From Erythrobacteraceae bacterium (lineage in GTDB: Bacteria; Pseudomonadota; Alphaproteobacteria; Sphingomonadales; Sphingomonadaceae): a stretch of 64,000 nucleotides of DNA. A program made the position numbers and the translations under genes. The notes below the pieces were generated by a model. The model worked only from the letters and a program-made list of their open reading frames with translations, was not told where the DNA came from and did not search any database. How positions within the stretch are numbered: the first letter of the stretch is position 1; each line of letters starts with the position of its first letter. Below, piece by piece: positions 28,100 to 36,854 of the stretch. The stretch spans positions 1 to 64,000 of the forward strand of contig JAHEAX010000005.1 in NCBI GenBank assembly GCA_024642525.1, written 5' to 3'.

Positions 28100-28469
28100 G
28101 ATATCTCCTGAAAGGCCGCAAATCCCTACTGTGCCGCAGGGCCGATGTCACCCCGCGAGGCCGCGTACAGAACGCCTGGCGACCGATATATTATGATCTG
28201 GCAGGCGAAGATCGAACAAGACGAATCGTTTCGCCTCGATGCTTTTCCGCAAGTGGCGCTACTATTCATGATCGCACGCTCCTCGCCAGGCCCTCTAATT
28301 GGTGCATTGCACAAAATTTCGCGTTGCGACAGCGAAGGAGTTTTCAAATATGCGCTAGATCAATTCGCAAATGGCTGATTATCGTTGGTAAAGTCCGCAT
28401 GTTGCAAATTATGCAACAGGCAATGAGTTTTTCGCACTTGCACAAAAACACCTATGCCTTCATATCGAC
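28100..28469. other. Gene-free stretch with short inverted repeats
   Basis: No convincing protein gene: the 73- and 77-codon frames here lack ribosome binding sites and family resemblance. It must hold the scoA promoter (leftward). Visible structure: GTGCA-T-TGCAC at 28302-28312, GTTGCA-AATTA-TGCAAC at 28401-28417, and the ten-base word TTGCACAAAA twice (28307-28316 and 28438-28447). Confidence 0.5.
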
Positions 28470-28534
28470 AGTGCCTTTTAGGCATCCTCTCCCAAGACTT
28501 TCCAGGCCCGGTCGTTACCGACCGGGCCTTTTTT
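28470..28534 (+). ncRNA. Candidate small RNA with CU-rich loop and terminator
   Basis: A strong rho-independent terminator (ten-base-pair stem, arms 28505-28514 and 28519-28528, TTAC loop, six T residues) lies on the plus strand although no plus-strand gene precedes it for 1.9 kb. Upstream are a small hairpin (TGCC 28472-28475 with GGCA 28481-28484) and the unpaired CCTCTCCC at 28486-28493, which could pair with ribosome binding sites. TTGCAC at 28438 and CATATC at 28461, spaced 17, are a possible promoter. This architecture suggests a trans-acting sRNA of about 65 bases. Confidence 0.5.
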
Positions 28535-28640
28535 CTGCCTGGCGCGCGGGCAGGTATCTCGTGGCATTTCGGCACATATCGCCCGCTGGTCCATTTGCAT
28601 CATGGGCCTGCGCTTCCTAGCTATGGGTCAACACGATCTA

Positions 28641-28665
28641 ATTATCTCAGGCTTATTATCTCAGG
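28641..28665 (+). repeat. 14-base tandem duplication at a ribosome binding site
   Basis: ATTATCTCAGGCTT at 28641-28654 is followed directly by ATTATCTCAGG at 28655-28665; the second copy runs into the AGGAG ribosome binding site of the Cdc48-like gene. It lies in the untranslated leader. Confidence 0.75.
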
Positions 28666-28677
28666 AGCGAGCGCCCG

Positions 28678-30984
28678 ATGGCTGATGCTGAAGCGGCAGT
28701 AGAACTCAAGAACGTCCGGCTACAGGTTGCTGCGGCCCGGCAGGAAGAAAGCGGGCAGGGCATTGCGCGCCTGCCACGGTCAGCCTTCCAGGCGCTCGGC
28801 ATCACCGAAGGCGATGTTGTCGAGATTGTCGGCAAACGCAGCACGCCTGCCATTGCCATGGCCGCCTATGATGAAGACCAGTCGCTGGAAATTGTCCGGC
28901 TTGACGGTTTGCAGCGCGGCAATGCCGAAGTCGGTTCGGGCGAGCATGTCACCATCAGCGTGGCCGAATCGCGCCCTGCAACCCGCGTAGTATTTGCGCC
29001 GGCCCAGCGCGAAATGCGCTTGCAGGGTCCGACGCAGGCGTTGAAGCGCAATTTCTTCCGCAGGCCCGTTGTCGCTGGCGACCTGGTGGCAACTACCGGC
29101 CAGCAGCCGGTGCAGAATATGCCGCCCGAAGTGCAGCGGATGTTCAACACCCCGGCCTACGCCCTGACGCAGATCCGTCTGACCGTGGTTTCAACCGCGC
29201 CCAAGGGCATTGTCCATATCGACGAAAATACCGAAGTCGAGTTGCGCGCCGAATTTGAAGAGCCGCGTGATGGCCGCGCCGTGGTGAACTATGACGATGT
29301 CGGCGGCATGGCCGACACTATCGAACAATTGCGCGAAATGGTCGAATTGCCGCTTCGCTACCCTGAACTGTTCACCCGCCTTGGCGTTGACCCGCCGAAG
29401 GGCGTGTTGCTGCACGGCCCGCCGGGAACGGGCAAGACCCGCCTTGCGCAGGCCGTCGCCAATGAAAGCGACGCTGAATTCTTCACCATCAACGGCCCGG
29501 AAATCATGGGATCGGGCTATGGCGAAAGCGAAAAGAAGCTGCGCGAAGTGTTCGAGGAGGCAACCCGTGTCGCCCCGTCGATCATATTCATCGACGAGAT
29601 CGATTCCATTGCCCCCAAACGCACACAAGTGCCGGGTGAGGCGGAAAAGCGACTGGTGGCCCAGTTGCTGACACTGATGGATGGCCTCGAAGCGCGGGCC
29701 AATCTGGTGGTGATCGCGGCCACCAACCGCCCCGATGCCATCGACGAAGCATTGCGCCGGCCGGGCCGGTTTGACCGCGAAATCGTGATCGGCGTGCCCG
29801 ACGTGAAGGGCCGCCGCGAAATCCTGGCAATCCACACCCGCGGTATGCCGCTGGGTGATAAGGTCGATCTGGGCGAACTGGCCCGCGTGACCCACGGCTT
29901 TGTCGGGGCAGATATCGCCGCACTTGCGCGCGAAGCTGCCATCGATGCTGTGCGCGGCATCATGCACAAGATCGATCTTGATGAACGCACGATACCGCCC
30001 GAAGTGCTGGAAGAGCTTTGCGTGACGCGCGAAGATTTCCTCTCGGCGCTGAAGCGCGTGAAGCCATCGGCGATGCGCGAAGTCATGGTCCAGACCCCCA
30101 CGGTGGGCTGGGATGACATCGGCGGGGTGGACGAATCCGTTGCCAAGCTGCGCGAAGGCATCGAACTGCCGCTGAAAAACGAGGAAGCGTTCCGCCGCCT
30201 CGGCATTCGTCCGGCCAAGGGCTTCCTGCTGTATGGCCCGCCGGGCACAGGCAAGACCTTGCTGGCCAAGGCTGTTGCCAAGGAAGCGGAAGCCAATTTT
30301 ATTTCCATGAAAAGCTCGGACCTACTGTCAAAATGGTATGGCGAAAGCGAGCAGCAGATTGCCCGTATGTTCGCCCGCGCCCGCTCGGTTGCTCCATGTG
30401 TGATCTTCATTGACGAGATCGACAGCCTGGTGCCTGCCCGCGGGTCAGGTCAGGGTGAACCGCAGGTCACTGGCCGCGTGGTGAATACCATTCTGGCCGA
30501 GATGGACGGGCTTGAGGAATTGCAGTCAGTGGTGGTGATTGGCGCAACCAACCGGCCCAATCTGGTGGACCCGGCCTTGCTGCGTCCCGGGCGGTTTGAC
30601 GAACTGGTCTATGTCGGCACGCCCGACCTTGCCGGCCGCGAGCATATCCTCAAGATCCATGCCCGCAATATGCCGCTGGCAGCCGACGTTGCGCTGGCCG
30701 ATGTGGCAAGCAAGACCGAACGTTTCACTGGCGCTGATCTGGAAGATATCGTGCGCCGCGCCGGTCTTAACGCACTGCGCCGTGCCGGCGGGGATGTGAA
30801 GGAAGTGACGGCTGCCGACTTTGCAGAAGCAGTCGCCGATTCGCGCGCCACCGTCACGGAAAAGATGGAGGAAGAATACAAGAAGATGCAGGGCGAACTC
30901 AAAAAACGCGCTGCAGAGGTCAACCCGATCGGCTTTGTCTATGACGGGATGATTGAATCCACCCGCAGCAAGAAGCACAGCTGA
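28678..30984 (+). CDS. Bacterial Cdc48/p97-like (VAT-type) AAA ATPase
   Basis: 768 residues with the full Cdc48 architecture: an N domain (residues about 8-185) of double-psi barrel type containing GDVVEIVGKR, then D1 with Walker A GPPGTGKT (about 247) and Walker B IIFIDEID, and D2 with Walker A GPPGTGKT (about 520) and Walker B VIFIDEID; each has the RPGRFD arginine-finger region. Archaeal and eukaryotic homologues unfold proteins for degradation. Both ATP sites look intact. A C-terminal HbYX proteasome motif is absent (ends in RSKKHS), so any protease partner is unknown. It stands alone. Confidence 0.94.
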   Translation: MADAEAAVELKNVRLQVAAARQEESGQGIARLPRSAFQALGITEGDVVEIVGKRSTPAIAMAAYDEDQSLEIVRLDGLQRGNAEVGSGEHVTISVAESRPATRVVFAPAQREMRLQGPTQALKRNFFRRPVVAGDLVATTGQQPVQNMPPEVQRMFNTPAYALTQIRLTVVSTAPKGIVHIDENTEVELRAEFEEPRDGRAVVNYDDVGGMADTIEQLREMVELPLRYPELFTRLGVDPPKGVLLHGPPGTGKTRLAQAVANESDAEFFTINGPEIMGSGYGESEKKLREVFEEATRVAPSIIFIDEIDSIAPKRTQVPGEAEKRLVAQLLTLMDGLEARANLVVIAATNRPDAIDEALRRPGRFDREIVIGVPDVKGRREILAIHTRGMPLGDKVDLGELARVTHGFVGADIAALAREAAIDAVRGIMHKIDLDERTIPPEVLEELCVTREDFLSALKRVKPSAMREVMVQTPTVGWDDIGGVDESVAKLREGIELPLKNEEAFRRLGIRPAKGFLLYGPPGTGKTLLAKAVAKEAEANFISMKSSDLLSKWYGESEQQIARMFARARSVAPCVIFIDEIDSLVPARGSGQGEPQVTGRVVNTILAEMDGLEELQSVVVIGATNRPNLVDPALLRPGRFDELVYVGTPDLAGREHILKIHARNMPLAADVALADVASKTERFTGADLEDIVRRAGLNALRRAGGDVKEVTAADFAEAVADSRATVTEKMEEEYKKMQGELKKRAAEVNPIGFVYDGMIESTRSKKHS

Positions 30985-30995
30985 GGCGCATCTGC

Positions 30996-32072
30996 CTATT
31001 TTGCCACGCGCTCGTTCGCTGCCTGCACTTCAAGCCGGTGGCGGATGAGCGCGCCGGGCATTTCCGCGTTCAGCCATTCAATCATATGTTCGCGCACTGC
31101 ACAGCGCAGGGTAAACAGATCGCCAATCGTGTGCGAACTCATGGCCAGACGCAGTTCGACGCTTTCAGGATGGGCTTCGGTCATCACCAGCGTGGCGGTC
31201 CGCTGGTCCCACAAATCCTGCGTTGCCACGAACCGTTCGAATTCGGCGCGAATTGGCGCGATGCTGGTTGCAGGGTCGAGGTGAAGGAACACAGGGCCGG
31301 TCAGCATTTCGCTCTGGCGGGACCAGTTTTCGAAGCTGTGATCGAGGAATGAAGACGTCGGAACGACGATAGCCCGTTCATCCCATGTCCGTACGATGAC
31401 AAAGCTCATGCGGATTTCCTCGACACGGCCGGTATGGCCTTCGACCACCACCAGATCGCCCAGCCGCAGCGGCTCGGTAATTGCCATCTGCATTCCCGCG
31501 ATGAGGGATTTAAGCGCCGGCTGGGCTGCTGCGCCAACGGCAAGGGCCGCAAGACCGGCCGATGCCATCAGCGTAACGCCCACGTCGCGCACACCGGGGA
31601 TCGCCAGCAGCATGAGGCCAACGGTCACCAGAATAATGGCGAAGGTCGCTGCCCGCGAAAGGATGGAAATACGCGTTTTGCGGCTGCGCGCCGCCACCGG
31701 GTCTGCCGAAGCTTCTGTCTGGTATTCCAGCGCCTCGGCAAAGGCGCGCACGATGGCCAGTGTCACCCAGCCCATCAACGCAGGCACAATGAAGCTGGAT
31801 GCTACGTTCCAGAATGCATCCACATAGGCATTGGCCTTCGCCAGCAGGGAAATGCCGATGGCAACGAAGGACCAGCGAAGCGGGCGGAACAGTTTGTCGT
31901 AAACCATGCCGTCCACCGGGGTTGCCGACATGCGGGCAAGCCGGTTGAAGATGGCGAAAAGTACGCGGTGCAAAATCAGCGCGGCAGTGACCGTTACTGC
32001 CAATTCGGCAGCGGACATCGCCAGTTCGTTCCAGGCAATTTCGGTGTTCTTGGGGAAATATCTATCAAGCAT
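30996..32072 (-). CDS. MscS-type mechanosensitive channel family protein
   Basis: About 358 residues from the ATG at 32072. Four hydrophobic segments occur in the first 175 residues, then the pore helix LMASAGLAALAVGAAAQPALKSLIAGMQMAITEP and the beta domain LRLGDLVVVEGHTGRVEEIRMSFVIVRTWDERAIVVPTSSFLDHSFENWS, then the alpha-beta domain. It belongs to the longer MscS-like group rather than E. coli MscS proper. It is convergent with the Cdc48-like gene (11-base gap) and lies 47 bases downstream of the histidine kinase. Confidence 0.9.
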   Translation of the reverse strand: MLDRYFPKNTEIAWNELAMSAAELAVTVTAALILHRVLFAIFNRLARMSATPVDGMVYDKLFRPLRWSFVAIGISLLAKANAYVDAFWNVASSFIVPALMGWVTLAIVRAFAEALEYQTEASADPVAARSRKTRISILSRAATFAIILVTVGLMLLAIPGVRDVGVTLMASAGLAALAVGAAAQPALKSLIAGMQMAITEPLRLGDLVVVEGHTGRVEEIRMSFVIVRTWDERAIVVPTSSFLDHSFENWSRQSEMLTGPVFLHLDPATSIAPIRAEFERFVATQDLWDQRTATLVMTEAHPESVELRLAMSSHTIGDLFTLRCAVREHMIEWLNAEMPGALIRHRLEVQAANERVAK

Positions 32073-32119
32073 GGGTCGGCCACTATTGCTTGGCAAGCCC
32101 CGTTGCAAGGGTAGCAGGG

Positions 32120-33397
32120 TCAGAGATCCAGCGGGAAATCGATCCTGACATTGACGCCATCGGATGAAAACTTGCGGTCGATATTGCCGCGCAACTGGCG
32201 CGATGCGCTGACCATCAACATGCTGCCAAAGCCTTTGCGCGCCGGTGTTTCATCTTCCACCAGGCATGCCTCATGCCAGTCGATCACGATGTTTTCTCCG
32301 TCATGATGCCATTTGACGGTCAGCAGGCCCTCGCTGCACCAGGCGCCATATTTGACGGCGTTGGTGGTCAGTTCGTGCAGCACGAGGCCCAGCGGCGTAA
32401 CCTGTTTGGCAGGCAGCATCACTTCCGGCCCGTCCAGTTCGGCCTGCATCTTGCTCGAACGATAGGGCGCAAGAGTGGTTTCGATCAGAGTTTGCAGCGA
32501 TGCGACCGGCTTTTCAAGCGTGCCTTGAGTCACTTCATGCGCGGTCAGCAGCGCGTGGATGCGTTCGGCAATGCGTTCCACCACCGGCTTTGCTTCCGGA
32601 TTATCGCGTGCACTCATGCGGACAATGGCCAGAATAACAGCAAACAGGTTCTTGACCCTGTGGTTCAATTCGCGCGCCAAGAGGTCGGCACGGTCCCGCG
32701 CTTCGGCAAGGGCCGCTGCCTGTTCCGCCTTCACTTCGGCCTGGGCCGCGCGGATGGCGAGGCGCGAGCCGAACACCAGCGCAATAAGCAAAAGCAGAAT
32801 CACGCCCGATAACAGCGGCAGCACCTGGGCCTCGGCCTTGGCCGTATCAGTGGTCGCAGATAGTAGAACCTGGTTTTCGATCTGCTCCATTTCGCGAGTC
32901 GCACGCTTCAGGCGGGCCATCAGCAGCTGACCTTCATCAGTTAGCACACGCTGACGCGCGTCGAGCAGCATTCCATTGCGCGTCAATTCGACAGTTTCAT
33001 CCAGCTCGGCAAATTTTGCCTCGAGCAGAGTTTCAATCTCGTCGAGCAGTTCTGTCTGCCTCTGGCTTGCTGAATTGCCGAGCAGATCTTTCAGCCGGTC
33101 CATGGCGGGGCGATACTGGTCCTTGCCCGTTTCATATGGCTCCAGATAGCGTCGGTCGAGCGTCAGCATATATCCGCGTTGGCCGGTTTCTGCATTCAGC
33201 GCGGCACGGCTCACATTGCGCAGTTCCATCAGTATATCGTTGGTTTTGCGGACCTGGCTACGCTCTGCCCGTTCGGCTTCGATCGTGCGGAAAACGAACA
33301 GCAGGCCCAGCAGCAGTGCAGCCGAGATCAGCCCGAGAAGCACGTAATTGGTCCATTTCAAGGACCGCTTTCGGGAAAACAGCTTGGCCGGGTTCAA
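32120..33397 (-). CDS. CHASE3-domain sensor histidine kinase, HWE family
   Basis: 425 residues. Two membrane helices (about 17-35 and 192-210) enclose a periplasmic CHASE3 domain (ELRNVSRAALNAETGQRGYMLT typical). The kinase has the phosphoacceptor H246 in ARELNHRVKNLFAVI, the N-box His-Glu...Asn in HELTTNAVKYGA (from 341) and the WHE triplet, which together define the HWE kinases common in alphaproteobacteria and often tied to light, stress or general stress response. No response regulator is adjacent. It starts 11 bases after polA. Confidence 0.92.
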   Translation of the reverse strand: MNPAKLFSRKRSLKWTNYVLLGLISAALLLGLLFVFRTIEAERAERSQVRKTNDILMELRNVSRAALNAETGQRGYMLTLDRRYLEPYETGKDQYRPAMDRLKDLLGNSASQRQTELLDEIETLLEAKFAELDETVELTRNGMLLDARQRVLTDEGQLLMARLKRATREMEQIENQVLLSATTDTAKAEAQVLPLLSGVILLLLIALVFGSRLAIRAAQAEVKAEQAAALAEARDRADLLARELNHRVKNLFAVILAIVRMSARDNPEAKPVVERIAERIHALLTAHEVTQGTLEKPVASLQTLIETTLAPYRSSKMQAELDGPEVMLPAKQVTPLGLVLHELTTNAVKYGAWCSEGLLTVKWHHDGENIVIDWHEACLVEDETPARKGFGSMLMVSASRQLRGNIDRKFSSDGVNVRIDFPLDL

Positions 33398-33408
33398 GGG
33401 AAATTCGG

Positions 33409-36246
33409 TCAGTGTGCTGCTCCCCAGCTCGGCCCGCTGCCAATTTCGATGCCAAGTGGAACATCCAGTTCAACTGCGGGCCGCGCCGCATTTGCCATCA
33501 CCTGTTCGATAACGGGCTTGGCTGCGCTCACGTCCGCTTCCGGCAGTTCGAACACCAGTTCATCGTGGACCTGTAGCAGCATACGGACCCGGTCAAGGCC
33601 AGCCTCGCGCAAGGCAGGCAGCATCCGCACCATGGCACGCTTGATTATGTCAGCACTGGTGCCCTGAATGGGGGCGTTGATCGCGGCGCGTTCACTGCCC
33701 TGGCGTTCGTTCGGGTTCTTTGAATTGATGCGCGGGAACCAGGTCTTGCGGCCGAACAATGTCTCGGAATAGCCGCTTTCCCGCACGCCTTCCAATGTGG
33801 CGACGATATATCGCTGGATGCCTGGGAAGCGCTGGAAATAGGTGTCGATCATGGCTTGCGCTTCGTCCGGTTCCACGCCCAGCCTGCCTGCCAGACCCCA
33901 GCGCGAAATGCCGTAGAGGATAGCAAAATTTATCGTTTTGGCCTGCGCCCGCGTTTCGCGGTCTACCTTGCCGAACAGTTCTTCCGCCGTGCGGGAATGG
34001 ATGTCCTGCCCCTGTGCGAAGGCTTCCTTCAACGTCGGCACATCCGCCATATGGGCAGCCAGCCGCAGTTCGATCTGGCTATAGTCAGCTGCCATCAGGA
34101 CATTGCCCGGTTCGGCCACGAAAGATTCGCGGATTTGCCGCCCGATCGCGGTGCGAATGGGGATGTTCTGCAGATTGGGGTCGGTCGATGAAAGCCTGCC
34201 TGTCTGCGCGCCAACCAGTGAATAGCTGGTGTGGACGCGGCCGGTGGCTGGGTTGATCGCGGCCTGCAATGCATCGGTATAGGTTGATTTCAGCTTCGAA
34301 AGCTGGCGCCATTCGAGCACTTTGGTGGCGATTTCCGCGCCCTGTTCAGCCAGTTTTTCCAGGATTGCCTGATCGGTGGAATACTGACCGCTCTTGCCCT
34401 TGCGTCCGCCCTTGTAACCCATCTGTTCGAACAGCACGTCGCCCAGCTGTTTGGGGCTGCCAATGGTAAATTCGCAGCCCGCCATCTTGTGGATCTGCTT
34501 TTCGAGACTGCTGATTTCCGCCGCGAATTCTTCCGACAGTTTTGCAAGGCTCGGCCGATCAACCTTGACGCCTTCACGCTCCATCCCTGCCACCACCGCT
34601 ATCAGAGGGCGGTCAACGCGCTCGTAAATGCGCGTGCCTCCTTCTATCGCCAGTCGCGGCTTCAGATGCTGGTACAGCCGCCATGTGACATCGGCATCTT
34701 CGGCCGCATATTCGGTCGCCCGGTCCAGCGGCACTTCGCCAAAGGCGATGGCCTTTTTGCCAGTGCCGCATACGTCCTTGAACGCAAGCGGCGTGTGGCC
34801 AAGGTGGCGGCTGGATAATTCATCCATCCCGTGCCCACCGCCGATGCCATCCATCGAACGGCCTGCATCCAGATCGAAGCTGATGATCATCGTGTCATCA
34901 ACCGGCGAAACGTCCACGCCGTAACGGGCAAGGACGTTGAGGTCATATTTGATGTTCTGGCCGATCTTGATGACGGCATCGCTTTCCAGCAGCGGTTTCA
35001 AGGCCGCCAGCGCCGCACCACGGTCAATCTGGCGCGGCTTTTCCGACAGCAAGTCATGCCCGCCATGGGCCAGCGGAATATAGCAGGCATCATTCGGCCC
35101 GAGGCCAAGGCTTATGCCGACCAGTTCAGCCTGCATGGCATCAAGCGCGCTGGTCTCGGTGTCGACTGCCACTTCGCGAAGATCAAATGCCCGTTCGATC
35201 CATTTTTCCAGATCGGCCATGTCCTGCACGCAGGCGTAGGTGCTGCGGTCAATCGCGGGCATTTCCGGGACCGCCTGGTGGGAACCGGATGGCGCCTGCG
35301 AACCGGCATTGACCTTCTTGGCCGGATTGAGATCGTTGGGCCGGTCAGGGCTGCCGGATCCTGCACCCAGACGGCGCAGCAGGCTGGAAAAACCGTGCGT
35401 TTCCAGAAATGCAGCCAGCGGTTCGGGCGGCACACCGTCGAGCAGGAAATCGTCGAGCGGCATGGGAAGATCGCAATCTTCCTTCAGCGTGACGAGAACG
35501 CGGCTTAGTTCCGCCATTTCCCGCTGCTCTATCAGCCGTTCCTTCAGCTTGGATTTCTTCATGTCGGCTGCGGCATCGAGCGCGCCCGCAAGATCGCCAT
35601 AATCCTGGATCAGCTTGGTCGCGGTCTTGGGTCCAACACCGTAAATGCCGGGAATATTGTCAACCGAATCGCCCATCAGCGCGAGGACATCGCCGACCTT
35701 TTCGGGCGGCACACCGAATTTCTCTACGACTTCGGGAATGCCGATGCGCGCGTTCTTCATCGTGTCGAGCATATCGATGCAGCCGCCCGTCTCGCCGCAT
35801 TTGCCCACCAGCTGCATCAGGTCCTTGTCCGATGATACAATGGTAACATCCCATCCGCGCGCGGTGGCGGCGCGGGCATAGGATGCGATCAGGTCGTCTG
35901 CTTCCAGCCCCTGTTCCTCGATGCAGGGCAAGCTGAAGGCACGCGTCGCATCGCGAATCAGTGGAAATTGCGGGACCAGGTCTTCTGGCGGAGGCGGGCG
36001 GTTGGCCTTGTATTCGGGGTAGATGTCATTGCGGAAGGATTGGCTCGACTTGTCGAGAATCACCGCCAGATGCGTCGGGCCATTGGCCTTGTCGAGGTCT
36101 TCTGCCAGCTTCCACAGCATCGTCGTGTAACCATAGACCGCGCCCACCGGTGTGCCTTCCGGATTGGTGAGCGGTGGAAGGCGGTGATAGGCCCGGAAGA
36201 TATAGGCGGAGCCATCGACCAGATAGAGATGCTTTTTTTCGGACAT
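33409..36246 (-). CDS. polA: DNA polymerase I
   Basis: 945 residues. Order of domains: 5'-3' nuclease (HLYLVDGSAYIFRAYHRLPPLT; VDNIPGIYGVGPKTA), 3'-5' exonuclease (VAVDTETSALDAMQAELVG with the Asp-x-Glu pair intact, so proofreading is probably active) and family A polymerase (LMAADYSQIELRLAAH motif A, RAQAKTINFAILYGIS motif B, LLQVHDELVFE motif C). The ATG at 36246 is chosen because the conserved start follows at once; the frame is open 22 codons further. It acts in gap filling and repair. Confidence 0.97.
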   Translation of the reverse strand: MSEKKHLYLVDGSAYIFRAYHRLPPLTNPEGTPVGAVYGYTTMLWKLAEDLDKANGPTHLAVILDKSSQSFRNDIYPEYKANRPPPPEDLVPQFPLIRDATRAFSLPCIEEQGLEADDLIASYARAATARGWDVTIVSSDKDLMQLVGKCGETGGCIDMLDTMKNARIGIPEVVEKFGVPPEKVGDVLALMGDSVDNIPGIYGVGPKTATKLIQDYGDLAGALDAAADMKKSKLKERLIEQREMAELSRVLVTLKEDCDLPMPLDDFLLDGVPPEPLAAFLETHGFSSLLRRLGAGSGSPDRPNDLNPAKKVNAGSQAPSGSHQAVPEMPAIDRSTYACVQDMADLEKWIERAFDLREVAVDTETSALDAMQAELVGISLGLGPNDACYIPLAHGGHDLLSEKPRQIDRGAALAALKPLLESDAVIKIGQNIKYDLNVLARYGVDVSPVDDTMIISFDLDAGRSMDGIGGGHGMDELSSRHLGHTPLAFKDVCGTGKKAIAFGEVPLDRATEYAAEDADVTWRLYQHLKPRLAIEGGTRIYERVDRPLIAVVAGMEREGVKVDRPSLAKLSEEFAAEISSLEKQIHKMAGCEFTIGSPKQLGDVLFEQMGYKGGRKGKSGQYSTDQAILEKLAEQGAEIATKVLEWRQLSKLKSTYTDALQAAINPATGRVHTSYSLVGAQTGRLSSTDPNLQNIPIRTAIGRQIRESFVAEPGNVLMAADYSQIELRLAAHMADVPTLKEAFAQGQDIHSRTAEELFGKVDRETRAQAKTINFAILYGISRWGLAGRLGVEPDEAQAMIDTYFQRFPGIQRYIVATLEGVRESGYSETLFGRKTWFPRINSKNPNERQGSERAAINAPIQGTSADIIKRAMVRMLPALREAGLDRVRMLLQVHDELVFELPEADVSAAKPVIEQVMANAARPAVELDVPLGIEIGSGPSWGAAH

Positions 36247-36442
36247 GATGCTGCTGGTAGCAGCGGATGAGAGCAAGGTCAGCCAAGATTGTTTGCCTTT
36301 TTGCGCAATCAAATGTGGCGGAATTGAGCCAATCCGGGCAAAAATAAGGCGGAAAAATGGCGAATTGTGACGAAACAGCTTGCACGGTCACATTATGGCC
36401 ATTATTTAGACCCCCAGAAGCCAACCATCCGGAAGGCCTCAA

Positions 36443-36466
36443 CGTATGACCCCGACGGGGCGTACG
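36443..36466 (+). other. Hairpin in the leader of the small lipoprotein gene
   Basis: CGTATG (36443-36448), one bulged A and CCCC pair with GGGG (36457-36460) and CGTACG (36461-36466) around a GAC loop, ten base pairs in all, 32 bases before the start codon. No T run follows, so it is not a terminator; an mRNA-stabilising or regulatory element is possible. The rest of the 251-base gap (36247-36497) shows no gene. Confidence 0.5.
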
Positions 36467-36497
36467 ACTTTCAATCGCTGTTTAAGGAATTTAAAAC

Positions 36498-36749
36498 ATG
36501 CGTAAGTTCGTTCTTGCTGCCGCAGCTGCCGGCGCCGCTCTGACCCTCGCCGCTTGCTCGGAAGGCACCGAAGAATCCGCAGAAGTAACTGCTGATTCCG
36601 CAATGGCCGACGCTGAAGCCAACATGGACGCTGCTGCTGAAACCGTTGACGCTGCTGCAACCGACGTTGCTGCAACCGCTGACGAAGCTGCTGCTGAAAC
36701 CGAAGCTGCTGTTCAGGGCGAAACCGAAGCTGAAGCTCAGGCTGACTAA
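36498..36749 (+). CDS. Small Ala/Glu-rich lipoprotein
   Basis: 83 residues. A lipoprotein signal peptide ends in the lipobox LTLAAC (modified Cys at about residue 20). The mature part is a repetitive Ala/Glu/Asp helix (AATDVAATADEAAAETEAA), in layout like a small Lpp-type or entericidin-like lipoprotein, but sequence does not match Lpp. AAGGA precedes the ATG by nine bases. Ala is written mostly GCT or GCA here whereas neighbours use GCC and GCG, the pattern of very highly expressed genes in this window. A terminator follows immediately, so it is monocistronic. Confidence 0.82.
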   Translation: MRKFVLAAAAAGAALTLAACSEGTEESAEVTADSAMADAEANMDAAAETVDAAATDVAATADEAAAETEAAVQGETEAEAQAD

Positions 36750-36774
36750 GCTTCGAACATCGTTCGAAACAATT

Positions 36775-36805
36775 AAGGGCGGTGCCGCAAGGCGCCGCCC
36801 TTTTT
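36775..36805 (+). terminator. Terminator of the small lipoprotein gene
   Basis: Twelve-base-pair stem with one T-G pair (arms 36775-36786 and 36791-36802, GCAA tetraloop) followed by a T run to 36805, 25 bases after the stop codon. Confidence 0.92.
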
Positions 36806-36854
36806 GATTCTGGAAGCAAGGCCGCCGGCAGGATCGCCCTGCCTCATGCCATTG

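Noticed and set aside
28145-28378. 77-codon frame in the 28.1-28.7 kb gap
   Set aside because: No ribosome binding site, no recognisable family, and the opposite strand is equally open; region is better read as regulatory.
36443-36466. Leader hairpin read as a terminator for polA-side transcription
   Set aside because: No T run on either strand after the stem.
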